Of a DNA stretch of 64,000 nucleotides, positions 51,250 to 60,175 are shown piece after piece. The position numbers and the translations under genes are program-made. Below the pieces are notes generated by a model. That model did no database searches, had not been told where the DNA came from, and saw only the letters and a list, made by a program, of their open reading frames with translations. Source of the stretch: Psychrobacter sp. 28M-43 (lineage in GTDB: Bacteria; Pseudomonadota; Gammaproteobacteria; Pseudomonadales; Moraxellaceae); contig NZ_CP061739.1 of assembly GCF_014770435.1 (NCBI RefSeq), positions 62,001 to 126,000 on the forward strand. Direction: 5' to 3'. Every line of letters begins with the position of its first letter. Positions within the stretch are counted from its first letter, which is position 1.

Positions 51250-52284
51250 ATGAGCAATCCGCAGCAACCTGTTTTGACTACTTTAAATATCGCCACACGT
51301 CAAAGTCCTCTAGCCTTATGGCAGGCTGAGCATATTCGTGATCGATTATTGGCGTTGTATCCTAATCTAACGATTAATTTACTAAAAATTGTCACTAAGG
51401 GTGACAAGATTTTGGACACACCTTTGGCCAAAATTGGTGGTAAAGGATTGTTTGTAAAAGAGCTTGAACAAGCACTGTATGATAAACAAGCCGATATTGC
51501 AGTGCACTCGCTAAAAGATGTACCCATGCAGCTTCCCGAAGGTCTCACATTAGGTGTCTACTGTAAACGCGCCTCACCAACAGATGCCTTTGTCTCAAAC
51601 ACTTATAATAGTATTGATGAGTTACCACAGGGTGCGGTCGTTGGGACGTCAAGTTTACGTCGTCAATGCCAGATCAAAGCCTATCGACCTGACCTGCAAA
51701 TCAAAACCTTGCGCGGCAATGTTGGCACTCGTTTGGGCAAGCTAGATGCTGGTGAATATGATGCCATTATTCTGGCAACAAGCGGCTTGCAACGTATTGA
51801 GCTAAACGCGAGAATACGCGGTGAGCTTGATATCGCGGCTTGCTTACCTGCAGTTGGGCAAGGTGCCTTAGCAATCGAATGCCGTGAAGGCGATGAAGAG
51901 GTACTTAAATTACTTGCACCACTCAATGATGATAAAGCCCGTATTCGACTTATCGCTGAGCGTGCTCTGAACCGTCATCTAGAGGGCGGTTGCCAAGTAC
52001 CGATCGCCGCTTATGCAGTTTTGCAGACAGCTGAAGAAACCAGTGTTAATAATGATAACAATGGTGATAATGGTAATAACGACAACGGTAATGTGCTGTG
52101 GCTACGCGGTCGAGTAGGTCAAGCCGATGGTAGCGAATTGTTGAAGGCAGACAAACGAGCTACGTTGATTGGGACACAAGCCGAGCAAGAAGCCCAAGCC
52201 AACCAACTAGGTATCGATGTTGCAGAAATGCTACTTGCTGATGGCGCAGGCGCTATTTTGTCAGCTATTTATCAGCCTGAGTAG
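51250..52284 (+). CDS. hemC: Hydroxymethylbilane synthase (porphobilinogen deaminase)
   Basis: HemC links four porphobilinogens in haem synthesis. 344 residues: [56 protein letters not shown] and [17 protein letters not shown], with the cofactor Cys in GGCQVP. A 20-residue Asn/Asp/Gly-rich insert, encoded by AT-rich trinucleotide runs at about 52045-52095, interrupts the C-terminal domain. The frame opens earlier, but GAGG stands before the ATG at 51250. Confidence 0.95.
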   Translation: MSNPQQPVLTTLNIATRQSPLALWQAEHIRDRLLALYPNLTINLLKIVTKGDKILDTPLAKIGGKGLFVKELEQALYDKQADIAVHSLKDVPMQLPEGLTLGVYCKRASPTDAFVSNTYNSIDELPQGAVVGTSSLRRQCQIKAYRPDLQIKTLRGNVGTRLGKLDAGEYDAIILATSGLQRIELNARIRGELDIAACLPAVGQGALAIECREGDEEVLKLLAPLNDDKARIRLIAERALNRHLEGGCQVPIAAYAVLQTAEETSVNNDNNGDNGNNDNGNVLWLRGRVGQADGSELLKADKRATLIGTQAEQEAQANQLGIDVAEMLLADGAGAILSAIYQPE

Positions 52285-52324
52285 TACAAGTACAGTCGCT
52301 ATAGGTTTGATTAACCGTAAGATA

Positions 52325-52350
52325 GGCTGATCTAAGCATCAGCCATTTTT
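52325..52350 (+). terminator. Terminator or attenuator after hemC
   Basis: GGCTGAT (52325-52331) pairs with ATCAGCC (52338-52344), then ATTTTT. May only reduce read-through into hemD. Confidence 0.82.
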
Positions 52351-52394
52351 GTAGGCTTGAACTTTTTTCATTCTTTTTTTGTCATGGTATACAT

Positions 52395-53402
52395 ATGTCA
52401 TCACTGCCAACTCAGTCTACATACGTAACTTCTCATAAGAATTATGCTAATGATAAGTCAAAAGTAATGCCGCAAATTGTCATCAATACTCGCCCAGTAG
52501 AGCGAGCAGCACCGTTGACTCAGCATTTACAAGCGGCAGGATTGACAGCGATTGATATACCGATGTTGACGCTACGACCACGTCCAACAACTGATATAGA
52601 TATTGCATTAATGCATCAGTGGTTGGCGGGGGAGTACAAAGTGCTTGTTATCGTCAGCCCAACTGCGGCAGCTTCAGGGTTAGCCGTTTGGCAATCACTC
52701 GACCATAAATATAAAGAGCATGAATACAAAGCAGAAGACAGTAGTGACAAGTACGAACAGAATTTACTAGAAGGTTTGTCACTACCTAGTCCTCTGGTTG
52801 CGGTTGGTGAAGCAACGGCGGCAGAGTTCAGTCAGGTGCGTATAGATACAACAAGCTATCAAATACTTCAGCCTGAGACGGCCAATAACGAAGGCATGCT
52901 AGCAATGCCTGAAATCGATAGCTTACAAGCAGGCGATAAATTGCTGATATGGCGCGGGCTTGGTGGACGACGATTATTGGTTGATACATTGCAGGCGCGC
53001 GGTGTACATATCGATAGTATTGCTTGGTACGAGCGTACAATGCCTATCGATGCAATGGCTGAGTATCAGCAGTGGCAACAAACATTTCTTACTCATAGTA
53101 CTGCGTCAGATATTGCCCTACTAAAGCAGTCAAAGCCAATAGTCGTAATCAGTAGTGCGGCAGCTTTTGAGCATTGGTCAAATATCGTCAATAATGGCCA
53201 ATCAAAGATAATAAACAAAGAGCAAGATTCTGATGCAGTGGCTAATACAACACAGCTTCTATCGCTTACGTTAAAAGATTTTTCTTACGTTGTGTTGGGT
53301 GAGCGTTTGGCCAATATGGTTGCCGCACAGCAGTTGAGCTACTGGCGAGTAGAGGATTTGTCGCCAGCTACGATTCTCTCAGCCATTCATTCTAAAATAT
53401 AA
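52395..53402 (+). CDS. hemD: Uroporphyrinogen-III synthase HemD
   Basis: 335 residues with the two-domain HemD arrangement: INTRPVERAAPLTQHLQAAGLTAIDIPMLTLRP at the N-terminal end and DKLLIWRGLGGRRLLVDTLQARGVHIDSIAWYERTMP in the middle. It closes and inverts ring D of hydroxymethylbilane. Longer than typical (250-270), with charged inserts at about 95-120 and 255-285. An alternative ATG at 52467 would remove the 24-residue polar N terminus. Follows hemC, the usual order. Confidence 0.9.
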   Translation: MSSLPTQSTYVTSHKNYANDKSKVMPQIVINTRPVERAAPLTQHLQAAGLTAIDIPMLTLRPRPTTDIDIALMHQWLAGEYKVLVIVSPTAAASGLAVWQSLDHKYKEHEYKAEDSSDKYEQNLLEGLSLPSPLVAVGEATAAEFSQVRIDTTSYQILQPETANNEGMLAMPEIDSLQAGDKLLIWRGLGGRRLLVDTLQARGVHIDSIAWYERTMPIDAMAEYQQWQQTFLTHSTASDIALLKQSKPIVVISSAAAFEHWSNIVNNGQSKIINKEQDSDAVANTTQLLSLTLKDFSYVVLGERLANMVAAQQLSYWRVEDLSPATILSAIHSKI

Positions 53403-53462
53403 TACTTTAAACTTTCCATTTGCTTTAAACATGTTTATCTATACCAATAACGGTACTGCCTT

Positions 53463-54497
53463 ATGTCAATGAATTCTGAGTCCTTATCTAAGGATCCTTC
53501 AACTGTTCAGCAGCGCCGGCAAGCAAATATTTTGCTGCTACGGATGCAATGGCTGGTTATCTTATTACTGATCGCTGCATTATTGTGGCTATATATTAGT
53601 CAGCAGCGCTTTCAGCATAGTGTCAACGATCGTTTGCAAAGTAATGAGCAAGTAATCAGTCGATTAAACGAAATGGACGATCGTCTATTTGCTATGAGTC
53701 AGCAGACGCTGCCAGAACCTAGAGTTAAAGCGAGTAGCCAAGCTCAGAATCAGTTGGACCTATTGCGTATCCAAATTAAAGCGGCTGATAGACTGTTGGC
53801 GGATAGTAATGACAGTGCCGCGATTGAGTTATTGCGAGGTCTACATTGGCAGTTATCGCAAAGCAGTAATGAGATTGCGCCTGCGCTCACCATCGTTATT
53901 AAGCAAAGTTTGCTCAAAGATATTGAGCGTCTGCAGGCCCAAAGCTCTCAGCCAAGCCCATGGCAAATACAAAATCTTGCGATTCAAAACATTCAGGAAT
54001 TTTTGCATAGTCATGAGCGTCTTGGCAGCTATGAAGGTACGGATTTACAGCGTCGAGAGCTGGTAGATGCAGCTATTGAAAATAAACAGCAGCTCAAAAC
54101 AACCAATGCTACTGATGCCCCAGCGGATAGTGATACAAACTTAACGCGTCGTCAGCTCACTATTCATGAAGTCATCATGACGTTAAATTTAGCAAGCCAA
54201 GCCAGTAATATGCGTAAGCAGGATCAACTGGTCAGCTATTTGACGCAAGCACGCAAACAGTTAAAAACGTTGGTGCCTAAGGCCTCAACTAGCGACAATA
54301 AAAAGTCAGTACAAGCTGGCGCGATTGGCATTGTACAAGCTGATAAAAAACCAATCGATGGTCAAAGTAATCTTGAGACAATGAAAGCGCCGAGTGACAT
54401 ACCAGAAGTAATTGTATGGCTAAATCAGTTGATTGCTCATGCACCCAAACCAACGCCATTATTGACGACAGAAATTTTGGATAAGCCGCAACGCTAA
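53463..54497 (+). CDS. hemX: HemX-like membrane protein (uroporphyrinogen-III C-methyltransferase-like)
   Basis: 344 residues: cytoplasmic N terminus, one membrane helix at about 32-49 (WLVILLLIAALLWLYI), then a periplasmic helical domain with LLRIQIKAADRLLADSNDSAAIELLRGLHWQL typical of HemX-family proteins. Despite the family name it has no methyltransferase fold. Position after hemCD is the main support, as in Pseudomonas and E. coli hemCDXY. No hemY follows; a thioesterase gene is there instead. Confidence 0.75.
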   Translation: MSMNSESLSKDPSTVQQRRQANILLLRMQWLVILLLIAALLWLYISQQRFQHSVNDRLQSNEQVISRLNEMDDRLFAMSQQTLPEPRVKASSQAQNQLDLLRIQIKAADRLLADSNDSAAIELLRGLHWQLSQSSNEIAPALTIVIKQSLLKDIERLQAQSSQPSPWQIQNLAIQNIQEFLHSHERLGSYEGTDLQRRELVDAAIENKQQLKTTNATDAPADSDTNLTRRQLTIHEVIMTLNLASQASNMRKQDQLVSYLTQARKQLKTLVPKASTSDNKKSVQAGAIGIVQADKKPIDGQSNLETMKAPSDIPEVIVWLNQLIAHAPKPTPLLTTEILDKPQR

Positions 54498-54549
54498 CGA
54501 GAGCTAGTCACAATAGTTAATACGGAAAATATAAAACGTAAGGTAAGCA

Positions 54550-55041
54550 ATGACCCATTTTAATGAAAGCTCAACATCTATGTTTGATGCAGCAAACGAA
54601 CACCGCCCTGAATTACTAGCTCATTATCCTGTTATTCATCATCAGCCGATACAGTGGGGTGAGATGGATGCCTTCAATCACCTGAATAATGTGGTTTACT
54701 ATCGTTACGCTGAGTCAGCACGCATTAGTTATTTGCATGCGCTAGGTATGTTTGATGGGAGTATGGTCACTGTTTTAGCCCAGTCTAGCTGTCAGTATTT
54801 ACGCCCAGTTACCTATCCTGATACGTTATTGTTAGGAGTTCGTTGTAAGCGTTTGGGCAATACGAGTATGGCGATGGAATATAGTTACTATAGTACCGCG
54901 CAAGAAACAATCGTTGCTACGGCAGAGGCCGTGGTAGTGCGTCTGGATAGTGATGGAAAAGGTAAATTGCCATGGACAGCGGCAGAGCGTCAACAGCTGC
55001 TAGCACTGGAAGCCAAGTTTGGTCATACGCCTAAGCTTTAG
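54550..55041 (+). CDS. Acyl-CoA thioesterase, 4-hydroxybenzoyl-CoA thioesterase (hotdog) family
   Basis: 163 residues. IQWGEMDAFNHLNNVVYYRYAESARISYLHALG is the hotdog-fold active-site segment with the catalytic Asp in GEMDAFNHLNN. YciA/YbgC-type acyl-CoA thioesterase; substrate unknown. GTAAGGTAAGC precedes the ATG, and it lies 52 nt after hemX. Confidence 0.9.
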   Translation: MTHFNESSTSMFDAANEHRPELLAHYPVIHHQPIQWGEMDAFNHLNNVVYYRYAESARISYLHALGMFDGSMVTVLAQSSCQYLRPVTYPDTLLLGVRCKRLGNTSMAMEYSYYSTAQETIVATAEAVVVRLDSDGKGKLPWTAAERQQLLALEAKFGHTPKL

Positions 55042-55103
55042 GTTGGTTCCTATGTGAGTCGATTGTTCATTTCTTGAAAAAAGTTATCATAAAGTAAAAG
55101 CTA

Positions 55104-55145
55104 AAAACAAAAAAGGCACGCTAACATAATGTCAGCGTGCCTTTG
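55104..55145. terminator. Terminator between the thioesterase gene and ribB
   Basis: AAAGGCACGCT (55112-55122) pairs with AGCGTGCCTTT (55134-55144); T-rich on the minus strand and so mainly for ribB, with a short T run on the plus strand. Confidence 0.9.
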
Positions 55146-55182
55146 TTATCACTCATTCTGCAACTATTTTCTTAAATAGTCG

Positions 55183-56295
55183 TTAATCTTGCTGCGGTGC
55201 ATGAACAAAATCAACCACGTTTAGATCGAAACCTGACAATGCAAAAAACTTCATTGGTGATGACAATAAGCGCATATCACGGACACCTAAATGACGTAAT
55301 ATCTGTGCACCAACGCCGATACTACGATAAGGTTGCTGCGTGATGGTTGATTGCGACTCGTTGTCCGCGGCTTTGTCTAACGCATCTCCCAAATCAACTG
55401 GCTGATTGCTACCAATCCATACCAGCACACCGCGATCTGAAGCACTGATTTCTTCTAGTGCTGATTGTACGCTCCAGCCACTACGGCCAGTCATATCGTT
55501 TTTAGCTGCAAATAAATCGCGTAATGGGTGAAAGCCATGTACGCGTACAGTGCTGACGCCTTCGCTAACATCACCTTTTACCAAGGCTAAATGTGTTTCT
55601 TCAGCGCCAAACTCACGGAAGCGATGTAGCGTAAAAGTACCGTGTTCAGTTTCAAAAGGATGTGACTCAATTTCTTCTACTGTTTGCTCATTAGCGATAC
55701 GGTAGTTGATAAGGTCAGCAATCGTGCCTATCTTGATGTCATGCTCTTTTGCAAATATTTCAAGGTCGTCACGGCGCGCCATCGTACCATCTGCATTGAT
55801 AATCTCTACAATCACCGCTGCAGGCTCTAGACCCGCTAAACGTGCTAAATCACAACCTGCTTCTGTATGGCCTGCACGGTGCAGAACACCGCCGTTTTGT
55901 GCCATAATTGGAAAAATATGTCCAGGCTGAACAATGTCTTCAGGCTTTGCTGATGAAGATACCGCTGCCTGAATAGTACGTGCACGATCACCTGCAGAAA
56001 TACCGGTGGTGACGCCTTCAGCCGCTTCAATCGAGACAGTAAAGTTGGTGCTAAACTTCGCCTCGTTACGATCTGACATCAGTGGCAGTGCCAATTGCTG
56101 GCAACGCGCTTGTGATAAGGTCAAACAAACCAAGCCGCGTGCGTGAGTAATCATAAAGTTAATATCTTCAGGGCGGACATGCGTCGCTGCCATGATGATA
56201 TCACCTTCATTTTCGCGGTCTTCATCATCCATCAAGATGACCATTTTTCCAGCACGAATGTCTTCGATAATCTCAGGGATTGCATTTAAACTCAT
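55183..56295 (-). CDS. ribB: 3,4-dihydroxy-2-butanone-4-phosphate synthase with a degenerate GTP cyclohydrolase II domain (RibBX type)
   Basis: 370 residues. The N-terminal domain (about 1-200) is a complete RibB: MVILMDDEDRENEGDIIMAATHV, FMITHARGLVCL, RAGHTEAGCDLARLAGL. It makes dihydroxybutanone phosphate for riboflavin. The C-terminal half resembles RibA (THLALVKGDV ... VRVHGFHPLRDLF) but has no cysteine at all, so the three zinc ligands of GTP cyclohydrolase II are missing. This matches the RibBX variant known in Proteobacteria, so only the RibB activity is expected. The ATG at 56295 (GAGA upstream) is preferred to a TTG at 56307. Confidence 0.93.
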   Translation of the reverse strand: MSLNAIPEIIEDIRAGKMVILMDDEDRENEGDIIMAATHVRPEDINFMITHARGLVCLTLSQARCQQLALPLMSDRNEAKFSTNFTVSIEAAEGVTTGISAGDRARTIQAAVSSSAKPEDIVQPGHIFPIMAQNGGVLHRAGHTEAGCDLARLAGLEPAAVIVEIINADGTMARRDDLEIFAKEHDIKIGTIADLINYRIANEQTVEEIESHPFETEHGTFTLHRFREFGAEETHLALVKGDVSEGVSTVRVHGFHPLRDLFAAKNDMTGRSGWSVQSALEEISASDRGVLVWIGSNQPVDLGDALDKAADNESQSTITQQPYRSIGVGAQILRHLGVRDMRLLSSPMKFFALSGFDLNVVDFVHAPQQD

Positions 56296-56641
56296 AGTAA
56301 ATCTCAATATTTTATTATTTATAAATAGGTGTCATTTAGAATATAAGGCTCTATCTGCTTATTGTAGCAATAGATAATACAAAGCGCTGTTACGGTCAAG
56401 CAAAGCGCTACTACGGTCAAGTAAATCGCGTTATAAGCAATATAATTTGATATAAAAGTGACTCGCTTAATTGCTTGTATATATCATTATGAGGTTATTT
56501 TAACGCTTTTCAGCGTCACGTGCTGCGCCATCTTCCCACTATATCGTTCAGTATGTCAAAAATAGTCATAAATATTATTAATGAACATTAAAACTGACTC
56601 GTAAATCTGTGCGTTATCTTTTTTATTGATCTATATCGTAG
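56296..56641 (-). other. Spacer upstream of ribB with tandem repeats
   Basis: 346 bp with no gene. An FMN riboswitch was looked for and is not present. The tandem repeat is listed separately. Confidence 0.45.
56380..56421. repeat. Two 21-bp tandem repeats upstream of ribB
   Basis: Two adjacent units, CAAAGCGCT followed by TACGGTCAAG (56380-56400) and its near copy (56401-56421), differing at two positions. Lies about 85 bp upstream of the ribB start. Confidence 0.8.
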
Positions 56642-57931
56642 TTAGTCATTGCTCGCAGCTTGGCTTTTTAACCAATCCATAAACTGCTTACTGTGCTGTT
56701 CTCGCTGATTATCTGCAAACTCATAAAAACTGGTACCAACCAAATTATCTGGTAAGTAGCTTTGAGGATAGTAATGGTTAGGATAATCGTGCGGGTAAGC
56801 ATAACCTTGACCGTAGCCTTGACTACGCATCAGTTTCGTGACGCCATTGCGCAAATGTAGCGGTACAGATGAGGCATCTTTTTCAGCCAACGCCATTGCA
56901 GCATTGATCGCTTTGTAAGTGCTATTACTTTTGGCACTGGTCGCTAGATACACCACAACTTGACCTAAAATAATACGCGCCTCTGGCATACCTATGGATT
57001 GCACACTACGCAATGCTGCATCAGCTAGGAGTAAGGCATTAGGATTGGCATTACCAATATCTTCACTGGCCAAAATCACTAAGCGCCGCGCAATAAAATC
57101 AGCAGGTTCGCCGCCTACGAGCATACGTGCCATCCAATACAATGCCGCATCTGGATCTGAGCCGCGGACGGACTTTATCATCGCTGAGATAATATCGTAA
57201 TGCTGCTCACCATCTTTGTCATATCTTACCAAAGCAGTCTGTGCCACTCGGCTGACCAATTCATCATTGATAATCACTGGCGACTGCTTGGTATCAGCGG
57301 TCTGAATGGCTAGCTCTAATAAATTTAGCGCTTTTCTAGCATCACCATGGGACAGCTGGCTGATGGTATCTTTTGCTTGTAAGTCGACGGTTAGTTTTTT
57401 GAGGATATTGTCTTCTGAAAGCGCTCGTTGCAGCACGGTACTTATCTGCTCAGGTGTTAACGGCTCTAAACGATAAACTTGGCAACGTGATAGTAGAGCG
57501 TTGTTGACACTAAATGATGGGTTCTCCGTAGTGGCACCAATCAAGGTAATATCACCAGACTCTACCGCACCCAAAAGTGCATCTTGCTGTGCTTTATTAA
57601 AGCGATGAATCTCATCAATGAAGACCACAGGTGATTCAAATGCCAACGAATCTTTATTATCTAGGACTTCACGTAACTGTTTAACGCCAGTATTTAACGC
57701 GGAAAGCGCATGAAAAGGTCGACTAACGGCATCGGCTAACAACATCGCAATGGTTGTTTTGCCAATACCTGCTTCACCGTGCAGGATAATAGATGGCAGA
57801 TGCCCTTGCTCTACCAAACGTCGTAACGGTGCACCAGTTGCCAGCAAATGCTCTTGACCAATAATATCGGTAAGAGAAGTAGGGCGCATACGCTGAGCAA
57901 GTGGGGTATCGGCATGGAAGTTAGGTGGCAT
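56642..57931 (-). CDS. rarA: Replication-associated recombination protein RarA (MgsA)
   Basis: A clamp-loader-like AAA+ ATPase acting at stalled forks. 429 residues: [21 protein letters not shown], Walker [10 protein letters not shown] (52-59), Walker [20 protein letters not shown], sensor 1 [12 protein letters not shown], and C-terminal tetramerisation domain with [31 protein letters not shown] and [21 protein letters not shown] precedes the ATG. Confidence 0.96.
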   Translation of the reverse strand: MPPNFHADTPLAQRMRPTSLTDIIGQEHLLATGAPLRRLVEQGHLPSIILHGEAGIGKTTIAMLLADAVSRPFHALSALNTGVKQLREVLDNKDSLAFESPVVFIDEIHRFNKAQQDALLGAVESGDITLIGATTENPSFSVNNALLSRCQVYRLEPLTPEQISTVLQRALSEDNILKKLTVDLQAKDTISQLSHGDARKALNLLELAIQTADTKQSPVIINDELVSRVAQTALVRYDKDGEQHYDIISAMIKSVRGSDPDAALYWMARMLVGGEPADFIARRLVILASEDIGNANPNALLLADAALRSVQSIGMPEARIILGQVVVYLATSAKSNSTYKAINAAMALAEKDASSVPLHLRNGVTKLMRSQGYGQGYAYPHDYPNHYYPQSYLPDNLVGTSFYEFADNQREQHSKQFMDWLKSQAASND

Positions 57932-58368
57932 AAGACTCTCTATCGAAAAATGAAAAAACTATTTACTAGCTGCAAAAGTAGTAACGGCAAGGTCTCTATA
58001 GTTAAATCCAAATAACAGCATACTAGGCTAACTTCACCATTCTCATTGGATTTTAACACTCGTATACGTTTGGCATGATTTTCGCAGCAATTTTATAATA
58101 GCAATGAGTATTAGACATCAGCAGTAGAAGTAGGCTAGTTTATAAGGATGGTACTTGTTATAAATCATACGCGCTAGGTTAACGCAAAAATATGTTAATG
58201 AAAGCTAACTAAGCGTATAGCTTGTGTCCCGAGCGCTTTAGTTTTCATCATTCATCTATATTAACGGCTCTACTATTAACAGTTCTACCGTATTGATGAC
58301 AAAGGTTGGCCAATCGCGACTATTAACTATTAAAAATGGCTTATCAAATATAAGGTATTGCATTAACG
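57932..58368. other. Divergent spacer between rarA and the HELTH protein gene
   Basis: 437 bp, AT-rich; I see no gene or strong structure. Confidence 0.4.
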
Positions 58369-58899
58369 ATGTCTGAACCGACTCTTAAACGCTTATTCAA
58401 TAGCTACTGGCGTAGTGATACAGGTAAGCAGCAGTCACGTTATCTGACAGCTGGCGAGATAGCGTTGGCGTATTCAGTATTTGGTGACAGCATCAAACTT
58501 GATGAAGTGCAGTTAAAGACAGCGTGGTGGGTACTAAAACATTATGCCGTTAGCCCCAATGGCAATATCTACTTTAATTCAGTCGATTGGATTACGGATT
58601 TTAGCGAGGCTCCACTGAGTAAACAAAGCTGGCTTATACATGAGCTAACACACGTATGGCAGTTACAGCAAGGCTTAAAAGTGGTACGCGGAGCGATTAT
58701 CAACCGAAAATACGACTACGTGTTAGAAACAGGCAAATCATTTTTTAAGTATGGTATTGAGCAGCAGGCACGCATGGTACAAGACTATTTTGTACGTCGT
58801 CATCGTGGTCAGAATTGCCAAGAGTGGGAAGCTTGTATTCCATTTTTGACAGAGCAGCCTATTAAGGCAAAAAATACTGATAATCCATCAATCATCTAA
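58369..58899 (+). CDS. Orphan zincin-like protein with HELTH motif
   Basis: 176 residues. LIHELTHVWQLQQG contains HExxH (His91, Glu92, His95), the zinc-metallopeptidase signature, in a segment resembling DUF4157-type proteins that others annotate as Rhs/Vgr-related. No signal peptide or transmembrane helix. A third zinc ligand may be the Glu in GIEQQARMVQDYF, about 46 residues later. No VgrG, Hcp or Rhs gene is nearby. It may be an active protease or an immunity/effector relic; uncertain. Confidence 0.7.
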   Translation: MSEPTLKRLFNSYWRSDTGKQQSRYLTAGEIALAYSVFGDSIKLDEVQLKTAWWVLKHYAVSPNGNIYFNSVDWITDFSEAPLSKQSWLIHELTHVWQLQQGLKVVRGAIINRKYDYVLETGKSFFKYGIEQQARMVQDYFVRRHRGQNCQEWEACIPFLTEQPIKAKNTDNPSII

Positions 58900-59110
58900 T
58901 TTTTAAAAGTAACAGTAAGCTTGGCTATGATAAGTCATAACCGAACTATAGAACGATACATCAACTGAAACACAGGTCAGTTGGATAAATACTGGATAAC
59001 TATATTGGACGATTTAATAGTCAGTTGTGTTTCTAAAAATCAAAGAATAATGAACCGCAATTGTAATTTACCCTTTAATAATTTTGCTTTACCAAAGGAT
59101 ATGTACTCTC

Positions 59111-60043
59111 ATGTTTAAATTTTTGTCAGTAAAGCCTAATGTTGATACCCGCTACCCACCGACTCTGCTTGTAGCCGCACTGTCAGGAGTGTTGTTTTTG
59201 ACAGGCTGTCAGCAGTCTGACACATCACCTGTGGCTGATGACAGTCAAACCAGTGAAAAAACAAGCGTAGAAGACAGTCAGCCTATGCCAAAAAGTGACT
59301 CAGCTGCTGCGCGCATAAAACAATTTCAGCCGATATATGTCGCACAGGCGCAGAGCTTACAGAGACGATTGCAAGCAGAGTATGAGTCATTGCAAGCGGC
59401 AGATGCGTCAGACAGTGAGGAGCTTTTATTACTGAATACTAATAATAGTGAAAATACAGATAGTAATAACGAAGTAGCGACCGATAATACCGCTCCTAAC
59501 GTAAATACTACCGCTACCAGTTCTGAAGAAGTGGTGTCATCGAATATCGATATCGCCCCGATAGACAGCAATCCAAATGTAGATGCAGAGGTTGACGTCA
59601 ATACTAGCATTGAAGTTGGTGAGCGTGACTTAACGGTGTTAAAACGTATCAGTCTTGAGCCGCGTAAACCTGTTATGTTGACTGAGGACCAAATTATAGA
59701 ACGCTATCAGCAAACCATGGACGCTTTATATCAACCGGTGACAACACCGCTGAGCGCAGAGGATTCTGATACATTAATCAATGTGGCGACCTTGGTTCCG
59801 CAGTTATTTGAGCATGCAGAGATTGCTGGTAGAGTAAGTGCAAAAAGTCCGGCACTTGCCCGTTTAATTATTCAGCATCAGGTATGGGAACAAATAGAAG
59901 CTCAACAAGTGGTTGATATGCAGCAAATGAAACAGAAGCAGCAACAAGAGTTTGAAGCGTTAATGGCTAAGTTTAATGAAACTATTGAAGGATACGATGA
60001 ACAGATTGCCAAATATGAGCAAACGTTAAAAGAGTTTCAGTAA
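59111..60043 (+). CDS. Lipoprotein with disordered acidic region and C-terminal coiled coil, unknown
   Basis: 310 residues. Signal sequence TLLVAALSGVLFLTGC|QQ with lipobox LTGC; a Ser/Asp/Thr/Asn-rich region (about 40-160, AATAAT-type codon runs); a globular segment around DLTVLKRISLEPRKPVMLTEDQIIERYQQ; and a Gln/Glu/Lys-rich C-terminal helix likely forming a coiled coil. The ATG at 59111 follows AAGGAT; an upstream TTG at 59084 is less likely. Envelope-located; no recognised family. Confidence 0.75.
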   Translation: MFKFLSVKPNVDTRYPPTLLVAALSGVLFLTGCQQSDTSPVADDSQTSEKTSVEDSQPMPKSDSAAARIKQFQPIYVAQAQSLQRRLQAEYESLQAADASDSEELLLLNTNNSENTDSNNEVATDNTAPNVNTTATSSEEVVSSNIDIAPIDSNPNVDAEVDVNTSIEVGERDLTVLKRISLEPRKPVMLTEDQIIERYQQTMDALYQPVTTPLSAEDSDTLINVATLVPQLFEHAEIAGRVSAKSPALARLIIQHQVWEQIEAQQVVDMQQMKQKQQQEFEALMAKFNETIEGYDEQIAKYEQTLKEFQ

Positions 60044-60119
60044 CTGACTATAATTTTATAAACTGATTGAGTTAGTCATTTCTCATAAAACAGCCAGTAT
60101 TGAATAAAGAGAGTCAAGA

Positions 60120-60156
60120 CAATAAAAAATCCCGCACGATGGCGGGATTTTTTATT
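60120..60156. terminator. Bidirectional terminator between lipoprotein gene and gltA
   Basis: AAATCCCGC (60127-60135) pairs with GCGGGATTT (60142-60150), with A and T runs on both sides. Confidence 0.93.
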
Positions 60157-60175
60157 GGATAACGATTATTTTTGC

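Noticed and set aside
56296..56641. FMN riboswitch upstream of ribB
   Set aside because: None of the conserved RFN-element blocks (AGGGCGGGG, CCACCGGCGGT) is present.
59101..59118. Five-codon MYSHV mini-ORF overlapping the lipoprotein start
   Set aside because: The SD would be only 2 nt from its ATG; probably chance.
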